From the NCBI RefSeq assembly GCF_021869535.1, contig NW_026262668.1, positions 12,508,348-12,572,347 on the forward strand: a DNA stretch of 64,000 nt, written 5' to 3'. Below the pieces are notes generated by a model, which worked only from the letters and a program-made list of their open reading frames with translations, was not told the origin of the DNA and did no database searches. Below are positions 41,301 to 53,300 of this stretch, piece after piece (within the stretch, counting starts at the first letter, position 1; the number at the start of each line of letters is the position of its first letter). This DNA is from Mytilus californianus (Eukaryota; Mollusca; Bivalvia; Mytilida; Mytilidae). A program made the position numbers and the translations under genes.

Positions 41301-44300
41301 AACAGCTGACTATGCGGTATGGGTTTCACTCGATGTTGAAGGCCTTACGGTGACCTATAGTTGTTAACTTCTGTCATTTGGTCTTTGGTGGAGATTTGTC
41401 TGCTTGGCAATTATAACACATCTCCTTTTTTTTTTTTTTAGAATAAGCCTGTGACTTTCTTTATGTGCTTCCTCCAAGTCAGGAGCCTGTAATTCAGTGG
41501 TTTTCATTGGTTTATGTCTATCATAATTGCTTTTGTTAAATTGTATTGCTATAAATAAGGCTGTTGTTTTTTTTATTTTGTTTGAACTGTTAAACATTTT
41601 TCAGATCGGGGTATTTCATAGCTGACGATACGGTGTTGGTTTTTCTCATTGTTTAAGACCTTACGGTGATCTATAGTTGCTTATATCCTGATTAGTTGAA
41701 CTCTGGTGTATACTTGTCTCATTGGCAATCACCCCATAGCTCTTTATTTTCATATTAAGAAAATTCCAGTTATTGTAATCTGACATTACAAAGTAATAAT
41801 TTTGCAAATATTACTTACAGTGCCATGACAAGTTTTCCCGAGGCAAGCATACGTCATCCTATAAAGTTTTTGTTGTTGTTCATCTGCATGAAATGAATAT
41901 GATTTTAAATGATTGTCAGTTTGATCACAGGCTTTGGCCAGTAAGCATCTTTATATTTAGATAGAACTTGGTATAAATCTAATTATGCTGCTGGACAAAG
42001 AAATTTTAAGAGTTTAGTGCGGCAATGTATTTAGAACTTATAATGAAGTTTAACAATGGTGTTCAATATGATGAAACCAATAGCTTTAAAGAGGAGGAAG
42101 ATTTAAGGACTTAAAGTGCTGTAAAATTAAAGAACCGTTTGGGAAAAAAGTTTGTCCGTTTCAACTGTTAAAGTTGAAAAAATGTTAAATAAGGAGCTCG
42201 AAGCAAGTGACCTAATAAGACTTTGTCATATTGGCATAGAATTGGCAAATGCCAAATCGGATGAGAGTAAGAGGCAAGAAAAAAAGAGAAAAGCAGGGAG
42301 TGATGATAGCTCACCAAATAAAAAGAAATCATGCGAACCTACAGTAAGTTAAAACTATGCAATTATTGATGAAGTAATTTTATTTTCAAGCTCCATGGTT
42401 TTGATGCATTACAAGTTGCCATATGAAGTTACATTTTATATGTGAAGGCAGAGATTGAGTTAATAGAGAGTATGGAGCTCTGTTGAGTAATTGAAGTGTT
42501 GAATATGGCTTTAATTTGGCATCAGGGGTACTCCTGAGCAGGTGTGTCTGTGAATCTGAAGATTCAAAAATACAGAATACCTTCGAAAAGTGAGAGAGTT
42601 GTAATGCAGGTTTTTGATCAAGTCCACAGTGGGCATGCTTATTTGAACGGGAACTGTGGTAGTTTTGACCTCATTTCAGTGAAATGGTCAAAATTTCAAC
42701 AACAAAAAAATGAATGGAGCAGGTATACTTTGTATAGTATAGGGAATTTAAAACGATGTGTGAAAGAAAACTTTAAAAAATCCACAGTGGGCATATCTTA
42801 AGAATAAGAATTGTGGTAGTTTAGATCTCATTTCAGTGAAATGGTCAAAAATTGTATATATTAAAGAATGATGTGTATGGGGCAGATAACAATTTTATTA
42901 AAATCCACAGTGGTTATGTTTATACATATGTGGTAGTTTAGACATCATTTCAGTGAAATGGTCCAAATTTAAAAAAAAAAAGAAAAAAAAAAGGTATTGG
43001 TAGAGAAGATGAAATAACATAGTAAAAGTTTAGGAGTTATTTTAAGGAAATGACAGATTTCATGAATTTAACATCGGTATGGATATAGATAGAGGAATGT
43101 GTATTTCAGTGAAATAGCCATTTATGATGAATTATGATAAAGGAAAAGTATAAGATGTGACAAATGAAAAGAGATAACAATCTCATGTAAAATTTGTATA
43201 ACTGATAAAGCTTTATGTTATTGAGAGGGTCTTGTAATGATTTTTAAGTTAAGATTTTTTAAACGACTAATAGATGTTTGATTTTGTTTTAAAATTTATC
43301 TGGTAGTTAATTACAGTTAAGCTTGACACATAAAAAGACATCATTGTGAACACATATAAGTGCTTGTATGTGTACACATTTTCTTTTATGTTAATATTTA
43401 GTTAAATAATAAAAATTGTTTCCGATTTTACAGCATACATATGATAATTGTGCGTCAGGAGAGATGTATTTAAGAGACGAAGATTAAAATGACAGGATAC
43501 TTGAATTTAACTCTTTACTTCAGAGTACAAAATATTCTAAACAGAAACTAGTATTACAAAATTTTTTGTATCATTTCTAAGTGATTTAAATCCCCAAAAA
43601 AATCATTAAATGACGCCCAACCATCTGACATTAGGAAATTTGATACACAAAGATAATAGTGGAAAAACCCAAAATCATAAAGCACAATGTAAAAATAGGG
43701 GAGTCAAAAGAAAAATTTCAATGTGCATGTCCCCTCCACCTTCAGCTGGATCGGTTGATAGTTTAATTGGTCAACTTAGGGCAATTTTGCGTGATCACGG
43801 TCGTGGCACACATTGGAACGACATTTTAGGATTAGGTTATCCGGCAGCATTTTCCATTATGAAAAAGTACTTATCAGCTATAAAATTAGAACAATCACTG
43901 GCAGCCGCAACACCAAAACATGCAGTGCCACTTTTTTCAAATAAGTTAATTCTTATTTCGAGATATATATTATATAAGATGTCAAATAAAAAATTAGAAT
44001 ATTTCAAAAGTATATACTTCTTCGTGATAAGACCTTTTTCAACATGCTGTCTATTACCGGTCATAGAGCAGGAGACCTCGGTTCAGTGTTGACTGACCAA
44101 GTTCGTTGGTTACCTGGAGAAGAAGGTGTTATAATTTCCCTGATGAAGGGTAAAACTATAGATATAAGTAACCCAAGCGTAGTTATCATTTATAATTCTG
44201 TAAATACAGAATTCTGTCCTGTGACTGTATTACGAGAGTATATAGAATGTTGTAAAGTGAGTAAATTGGAGATTGTAGGTGAATATATGGGAAGGTGAAA

Positions 44301-47300
44301 CACCACATAGTACAAGATGGATGTGCCTTGACATTAACATGTCTAGGTTTAAATTCTGAGTGCAAAAAATCACATGTAGGCTGGAAATTGGATAAAATGC
44401 TAAAACACTATACAGTTACTAATGAGATAAATGAAAAATCAGTGTATGCTAGGTCCTTGTCAAAACTAAGTGATTCCGAAATTTCTCATTTAACTGGGAA
44501 ATACCAACGTTTCAATAACTTTGAAAATTTTAAAAAGGTTCCTGATTAATTAGTTTTATTGGATCACATTGTAGACAACCCAGTCATTAGCAGAAATTAA
44601 ACTTCTAATAAAAGGGAAAAATGTAGATGTAGTAGAACAAGCTCTGAGGGAGGTCAAAGAATATGCAGCTAGGTCAAGAGAAATTAAGGATGTTCGCTAC
44701 TCTGTTTTAAAATGACAATCTTTTTAAAAGACTGCTATTAGTTGAAAGTATATACATAAAGTAACTAAAAAGCAGAAAAAACATGAAGGGTCCGTGTGCT
44801 TGTTTTCGAAATATAAGCCATAGAAAAATATGAAAAAATAACAAGGATTTTATAGGATTTTCAAATTTGTCTTTTAAAACTATATGCAATAAAATTATGA
44901 AAAGAAAAGCAGGGGTTAGCGGGCAAAATTTGTAATGGCACTTCATGGATAAGGAGGATTCCGAATATCTGGCAAAAATTTAAAAACAGGAGGAACGAAC
45001 ATCCTTAATGTTGAAACTTTACAATTAAAACTTATGCACCTGGACGAGGTAGTTAGAAAGGTTGGTCATCAAGATAGAGAACTTTATTCAATGTTGTTAC
45101 AGAAATTTGTGTGCCTTAAAAATCATGAGAGAGTGGGATTTTTTTAGTCACTTCGCTCTTGTCATCACCTGCTGAAACTGAATTATTTGAAAAAGAACAG
45201 AAATTTTTAAAGGTACACGGAAATGAAAATTTAAGCACAAAACAACAAAAAAAAGAGGTTGAAACAAAAAAACCCAGAAATGAAAGTCAGTTTCAGCAAT
45301 TTGCAACGATGATGCAATGTATGCAGTCTGTATTCAACCCTAGGCCAAGTACCCCATTTATGGCCCACAGATTTGCTCAGACATCTCGCAGGATGTCTGG
45401 AAATGGACAGAAGAGACCCTCACCAAATAACACGGGATGTTTCAAGTGTGGAGCCATTAGTCATTTTAAAATAGATTTTCCAAAAAATAACTGATCAGTC
45501 TCGTACAATTTTTACAGGTACTTTCTTCAGCTGATCATTGTATAAGACCCTATGCATGGGAATATAGCAATGATTTTTTACCTGCTCTAGTATATCCAAG
45601 GTTATATTGTGATGTACAGTATGTAGGTGTAAAAAATATTTTAATGACACAGGGTATGGGTACATTTGACTGCAATAAGGATGTTTTACATGAAAATCTT
45701 GATGAAGATATTTACTTTTTTAACCCATCTCGTTTTGTTGCTGGGAATGTTCACAAAAATAATGAGTTGTGGGGGGAAATTCTGGACAAAAACCAGGAGA
45801 TAAAGAATTGGATAGACAACTTTGTTGACATAAACAATTTCATGCAACCGTATAAAGGAATATGTAGGTATGTTTGAAAATGCCTCAAACTGTGAACACC
45901 TTGTTGACTTTATTAATACAGAACTTTTATCAAGGCTACATTCTGGTGCTCTATCTTACCTAGGAAAAGTGGGTGAAGTAAAGCCCCCTCACATTGTGTC
46001 ACCAATAACTATAGAACCATTGAAACCTAGATTGTGCATTAATCTTATGTATCTAAACTGTTTTATGAAAGATACCCCATTTAATTTAGATACTTTAGTG
46101 GACGTCCCTAGAACAATTAAACAAAATGCTTATCTCACAAAGTTAGATGATAAATCAGGGTATGATAATGTTTTGTGACAGAATCAAGTACATGTAGAAC
46201 GTTATTAGGTTTTCCAATGGTCATTATTTTTGTTGTAATACACTCCCTTTTGGTTGGAAGAATTCCGCATATGTTAATCATAATTTGAATTTACAGGCAA
46301 TTTCTTTCTTAAGAAAGAAATCCATTTCTTGTTTATTATATATTGATGATAGGTTAATTAAATCATTTAATGGTTACATTGCTCCTAGGTTAGATAATGA
46401 ATTAATGAGGTCAAGTATTAACATAAAATATTCTGTAAAATTGTTTGTATTTTCTAAATATTGATAAGTCAGTTTTGATTCCTACCCAGTCAATTGTATT
46501 TTTAGGAATGATTATAGATACAGTTAATTCTTCCTTTTTTATAACCGAAAGACGTAAGGAAAAGTTTTGTGCTCTTGGAGAATCTATCCTTAAAAAATCA
46601 TGTTGTCCCATTACTATTCTCCAGAAATTTGTAGGAATATGCATCTCTTTGTCTTTGGCAATTCCTGGAGCAAAACTATACAAATCAACTTGTAACAGGG
46701 CAATTTCGAAGGCTATTAAAGGTCCAATGGTAATTATAATAGACGAAGCTCTACGAAAAGAGTTACAATATTGGAGTTTCATAGACAACTGGACAAAGCC
46801 TTTCCCTTGGGTTAACGAACGTCATAATGTATTGTCTTAATCACTTTCTTCAGACGAGTCAGATTATAAATGGGGAGCTATTTTTAATAATGAAGGAGTA
46901 AGACATTATTTTTCTGATTATTGGAATGTTGAAACTAAAGACCTACCTATCATGATTAAGGAAGTGTTAGCATAAAAAAACGCCCTCGTTTGTATAAAAA
47001 CACTGATTATAAATAAGAGAGTAACTGCAGAAGTAGACAATCAAGCTGTAGTCTATGCTTGGAATAATCAATACTAAAAAAAAAAAAACTTAATCAATGA
47101 AATTATGAAAGATATTTTCCAGTTAACGTTTCAGCAAAATTGTAATCTTTCCTTGTCATGTTTGTCTTATATTCATACTTCCAAGAAAACCTTCTGAATT
47201 TTTGTCTAGGGTATATTCAAAGTCAGATGCATCTATTTAAAAAAGAACTTGGATTTACATACAACAAAAATTTGGACCACATACAGTTGATATGTTTTCT

Positions 47301-50300
47301 TTAGATAGTAATGCTATGTTAGATAATGAAGGTTTTGCAATATCCCATTTTACTCCTTATAAAACACCGTTATCGTCAGGGTAGATGCCTTTGCACGGAT
47401 TTACAAGTCAAGTGAAATTTATTACGAATTTTCACCATTTTGTTTAATCTCAGCAGTTGTCAAATTTATTATACAAGAAAAAATTACATGTACTTTAATT
47501 TTTCCCGACTTTAAACCTGTGAAGCCATGGATTACTTTTATATTATCTTATGCTTAAGACATTGTTTCTATTGGTTATAAAGGGGACAAAGGAGTTTTAT
47601 TGTATCCTTCAAAGAAAGGTTTTTTTACCAGATAAAAAAGGCCTTCAGTGCGATTGATGTGCTGCAAAATTTTCATTCATAGGAGACAATAATACTCGTG
47701 TAGATAAGTACTCGAAAACCATTTTTACAAGGCCAAAAAATTTCATTCCAGTGTTATTCATTGGAGATTCTATAATACAATTTTTGACAGATGTTTATGA
47801 AAATGTATATGTAGTTTCAAATGGGGTGCAACATTGATGGACTCTTTTCATTGTTTGATATGTTTAATTGATATATTATATGTATTTGTCGTAACTTTTT
47901 ATTCTGGAACTAATGATGTTAATAAACATTTTAAACCCGGAGACATCCAATTAAAAAATGCTAAAAAAAAGGATCTACAGTACGTTTTCAGTTCTATATG
48001 TGAGTTACAAACAACGCTTGATATTACATATGTTTTCTCTGGATGTATAAAAACATGCAATGATGTAGTAAACTCTAGAATTAATGATTTGAATACTTTA
48101 GTACACACAGTAAAAAATTGTGTAGAAGGTTTAACTTTTTCTTCATTGATACATGTAACTCGAACATTTCAAAGAGCGGGCTTGTAGATAGTATACATTT
48201 AAATGAGACAGAAAGAAACATGTTTGTTCAGAACCTACAAGGATTTATGAGCTAATAGTTTGAAATATAGTATGCATGTTATTGAAATAGTTAAGTGGTC
48301 TGTTATGATATGTGTTATTAAAAATACAAATTACAAGAATAAAGTAAGTTAGAAATTGTAGAATTTGTTAATTTTCTATAATCAATAAGAGTTGTTTGAT
48401 AATTGTTTTGGTAAAGATGCAATTTTGATTATGGTAAAGATACTTCAGAGTATCAGATGTCAGAATAAGTAGCTTTATCTGGTATTTGGGGTTGTGTTAT
48501 ATCAGTCATCAGTATCATGTGCTTCTTAGTTATCCCAATATTTACAAATAATGTACATTACAAAAAGTTTTCAGGGGTGTTGTTGAAATTTGGCAATAGT
48601 CATTTAAAGTTGTAGTTGAAATTTGTTAATATGATTTAAAGTTAATATATATGTTAAAGTAAATTTAATATTTAACGGAAACACGTTTATTTTTGGGGTT
48701 TAAGGTTTTATTCAGTGATATTTCCCAAACAGTAATGCATAGTCCTAATATTAGTCTTCCACAGTTATTTTTGAAACAAATAACCCATATGGTAATAACG
48801 AGAATGCTATTTTCAAAAGAATTAAAGAAAATAATTAATTTGTTTTAAGGTTAGGGAGGAGGGTAGATATTTAATTGAGTATTGAAAAGGATCATAGGTC
48901 TGTTGTTAGTTAAGGTGGCGCCTGCAGTATTTGGATATTTTATCGAAGTAATGAGGTTTGGAGATGCTTTTCAATCCAAATCTTATATATTGGGACATGG
49001 GAATCATTTATAATAGAACGCTATTCTAAATGATTAACACATGTTCCTATATAGATAAGAATTTCCCAGGACTGTTGTCAGTTTGATCACAGGTCAGGGA
49101 TGAAAGTATTGTTGATTTAGTACATACAACATGGAAGAACTGATCAAATGATAAGGTCACAAGTGGACTATAGAAATATTGTCTTTGCATCTCAGGAGAT
49201 GCAAAGACAATAAGGTGACAAGTGGACTATAGAAATATTGTCTTTGCATCTCAGGAGATGATAACACTGATTAGTGATTAATATATATCAAGATATTTAC
49301 TTATTCCATTGTGTGCCTGTTACATCCCATTGATAGATGTGGCTTTTGTATTTACAGATTCACAGATATTTGATTTGTTGATTAATAATATTGACACATG
49401 CCATAATTTGTATAGCTGTCAATAGTCTCACGGTAAACAAGGATAGGCAATCTTTATGTGTCTTGGTTCCTAAAGCTTGATCATGTGTTCCTTTGAGAGT
49501 TAAGAAAAGAAAAAAAAAACACAAAAAAAACCGAACAAACAAACAAAAACAAACAAACAAACAAAACCACAAAACCACAAAAAAAAAAAAAAAAAAAAAG
49601 AAGCTACAAATGATATATTCAGAACCGATAGAAAATAGAAAATTACCTGTAAGGTTGTCGTAATTAGTAAAAGGTAAAATCCAGTACTTAATGTCAGTTT
49701 GTGATTTAACATCTTGGTCCAGAGGCAAAATAAAATTAAGGGCCATTGAATTTGTCACTTTAGAATTATTCTTATATGGAGAAAAGACAACTTGAACAAA
49801 GTCATACTGTAAAATCTAATTGTCAAGACATACAGTTGGTGATAACTGCAATTTGTAGAATATAGATTAGAAATATAAGCAATGACGGGACGTTTCGTTA
49901 TGTGCTGGAAAGGAATTTGTTAACACATTTTGTCTTTTGTCCCTTTAGCACCTCGTTTGGAGATGCTTTTCAATCCAAATCTTATATATTGGGACATGGG
50001 AATCATTTATTATAGAACACTTTTTTAGATTAAACATATAGGGAAATATTAAATCATCAAAGAAAATCTGGAAACTGCTTAAATCCCTGGATATAGGTTC
50101 AAACAGATGGTAAGCTCAAGAACAGTTTTAAAGTGTCTTAATTTAGATAAAATTGTGAACAGTTTCAAATTTCCCCATTAGTAGCCTATTAATTATTAGA
50201 AGGTTCACCAAAAGCTCAAAAAAAATATTTGTCGTCAATACAACATTGTTCAAACATCCCAAGAATTTTTTAATGAATAACAATATCAAGTTGGAAGCCA

Positions 50301-53300
50301 CACAATATTGATTATTTCTGAAGAACTTTTTGTAAAAAATTCAAATTTGTATTAAAATTGGTAATATTCTAGACATATCGTCAATGACGGTGCAAATGGT
50401 CTAGTTTTATCAAAAACCTATTTAGTAAACCTGTCAGTTACAATTGGAAAAATGCCAAGCGAGTTATAGGTTGCACTTCTGTCAATATAGACAATACAAT
50501 TTCCCATAGGAACTCCTTTTACGGCTAAAACTGTGCCACTTTTACTATGAAGTTTTGTAAGAAAATATGTCCTAAAAAAGAAAGTTCATATGCACTACTA
50601 TTTTTTCAAAGGTCAAAACATAGGGTTGTGCGGCATATTTTCAATATTTATATGCCTCAAACTTCTTACAGTTTAAACTTATATTAAATTCTGTACTACC
50701 CCTGCCTTCACTTTGGGTCTTCCTCAGAATTTGGCCGCTATCCATCTGTATTTATACTGGTAAAATTCACAAGTTGTGTCTTTATTAGATTAAACATGGA
50801 GATCATATCTGGGAACCAGTAGGTAAACAAAACAAAATATCTATGAATATTATATATCTCCTCAAAAGAGGCGTGGTTTCCGAAACAGCTGTATTTACAA
50901 AGTACAACCTAAAGCTAGAAAGATAGAAACCTCTATATAAAAAGAATAGACGAAAACACAAGTTAGTATTCTTATATTTTTAGCATCATATATAAAATTC
51001 TTCATCTATATTTAGATAGCTTGAGACACATTTTCTTGAACATAATTTGTGATAATGATTTTAGTACATTTTCAAGAGCTCGTACTCCGCTGAAACTTAT
51101 CGTATCCATCTGTTTAATCAGATAAACTCTAAAGGTTGCACTTTGAAAATACAGCTGTTTCACAAGCCACGCCTCTTTTGGGGAGATATATAATATTCAT
51201 AGATATTTAGTTTTGTTTACGTACTGGTTCCCAGATATGATCTCTATGTTTCATCTCATAGAGAAATAACTTGGGAATGTTACCAGTATAAAAACACATG
51301 GTAGCGGTGAAAAATGAATTAGGAGGAACACCCAGCGTGAAGGTAGGGATAGTACAGAATTTTAGTATAACTCTTAGAAGTTCGGGGCATATAAATGTTA
51401 AAAATATGCCGCACAGCCCTATGTTTTGACCTTTGAATAAAAAAGTAGTGCATATCAACTTTCCGTTCTAGGATATAATTTTTTACGAAACTTCATAGTA
51501 AAAGTGGCACAGCTTTAGCCGCAAAGGGAGTTCCTATGGGAAATTGCATTGCCTATATTTACAGAAGTGCAACCTAAACATCAAAATGCTTAAATTCAGG
51601 AACAGATGCCTTCATAAATTGATTAGACTCATCCCCATCTAAAAGAAAATGGCTTGAACATTTTAATTGGGCCAATATGTACTTCTTAATACCATACATA
51701 GAGTACTTCTAGGAAATATTGTAGGACTTTGTTCTTGTTAAGCTATGACTTCCCATGTCCATCAGTGTAAACTATTATATAAACGCAAAAAACAGTACCT
51801 TAACTTAAAAAATAATCATTAAGACTTGATTGTTGTCAATGAGATTTCATTATCTTTAGGCAAAACAAATGTTTTATCTTAGGACTTAAACGAAAACTGA
51901 AAAAGGAAAAAAATTGAAATAAAACGATAGTGTCATGGTACAACGTCGCAACTAAAACTTAAAAATATTTATGCCTGAAATTTCAAAAATTTGGTAAGAA
52001 AGAAATTCTAGATTTGTGTCTATTTTTAGTTTGGTTCATTTGTATGTTTCGGAATTTAGTGTAGCGTCTGGTATACATTATTGTTAAGGAGGCCAGCTGA
52101 AGCCCTTCTCCGGGTGCTGCGTTGCAGACCCATTAGAGGCCTTGGTCTGTTTTCTCCTTCTCGGTCGATTTGTTGTCTATTTGACACATTCCTCGTTTCC
52201 ATTTTCTATTCTCTTTAACTCTGTTTTTGAATAATGAAAGGCAATGCTATAGATTTCTCACTATCCGTCTACACAGCAATTCGAGACTGAAACGCTCATC
52301 GTTATTTGTTATTTTGATTTGTCTTTTTAATCGATTTACTATTTGAACATCATCATCACGAAATGATCGACCGATACGTTATGTCTGTGTCTCAACTCAA
52401 TATCGACAAGTTTTTTGTGGTCTTGGATCTTTAGATACCAGAATAATGGTTTAATATGTTATGTTATTTTACGAATTGTGTCCTATTTCAGATGGTGCCA
52501 TTTTGATTGCGTTAGTATTTGCAGGATTGGTAATGAATGCAATGCAAGAAAAACACCCGGTCTCTCTACCTTTGGAGTTCATACGGTTCCCTAAGTTGTT
52601 ATCTGTTAATTTGATTTGTCTACTTAATCGATTTACTATTATGAGATTTGAACATCGGTTTACTACTGTTGGCAATATTAATAGCAACACACTTTATTAA
52701 ATTGCCATAAGGTGTACAAGACTTTAAACATTGCGTTCTGAAGAATTAAAAACTGCAGAATAAAAAAAAACAATACTTGTTTTCCAAATAAAGGGAAGAT
52801 ATTAGTAGTCTAGCGGAATAGTATTTAGTTTTGGGATTCATCTAAAACTAGACCAAAAGGATACAAACACAAACATGAATAAAAAACTTACATCTGTCTA
52901 AAACACCATTTATACAGAACTGATCAAAACATCTACACTTGGATTCCCCATGTTGTGGGCATATATTCTGCAAGTAAAATGCATTAAAATCACATAATGA
53001 ACTTAAACATGAAATGAAAAGATGAAACATGCAATATAAAGACGATAGAGTACATTGACACAAGTAACATCATACTTACCCAAAATATCGTTAGATGGCT
53101 TCGTGTGAATTCTCAATGAGGCCAGGCGTAACGTGATGCTTGTGTCTGTCTATCTATCCGATAGTCCATTCTGTTTGTTTTGTTCAAACAATGTTGTCAA
53201 TATAATGGAATTTTATGCAACTGTCATACAAGTGAGAGATTTAGCTAGCTTTAAAACCAGGTTTAATCCACCATTTTATACATAAGGAAATGCCTGTACC

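Larger units (their letters stand above)
41913..49093 (+). mobile_element. Decayed Ngaro/DIRS-like tyrosine-recombinase retrotransposon
   Basis: Coding remnants in plus orientation, in order: a short basic ORF (42152-42352), a tyrosine recombinase (43610-44549), a gag-like segment with a zinc knuckle (44560-45494), an RT (45644-46380), an RNase H (46445-47080) and an SGNH-hydrolase-like segment (47740-48187). A 19-bp direct repeat ttgtcagtttgatcacagg at 41913-41931 and 49075-49093 may mark the ends. The RT has the DDKSGY and YIDDR forms typical of DIRS/Ngaro elements. Many stops and frameshifts are present. It sits in the intron between exons 3 and 4 of the host gene, opposite in strand. Confidence 0.75.

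Noticed and set aside
49640-49740. Possible linker exon ending ...ACAG/gtaatt
   Set aside because: The donor looks good, but there is no convincing acceptor and the reading is not Thr-rich.
49360-49758. Phe-rich 132-codon minus-strand frame
   Set aside because: Produced by the poly(A)/(acaa)n microsatellite.
53078-53130. Possible exon before a gtaagtatg donor
   Set aside because: No good acceptor, no Cys, and no counterpart in other modules.
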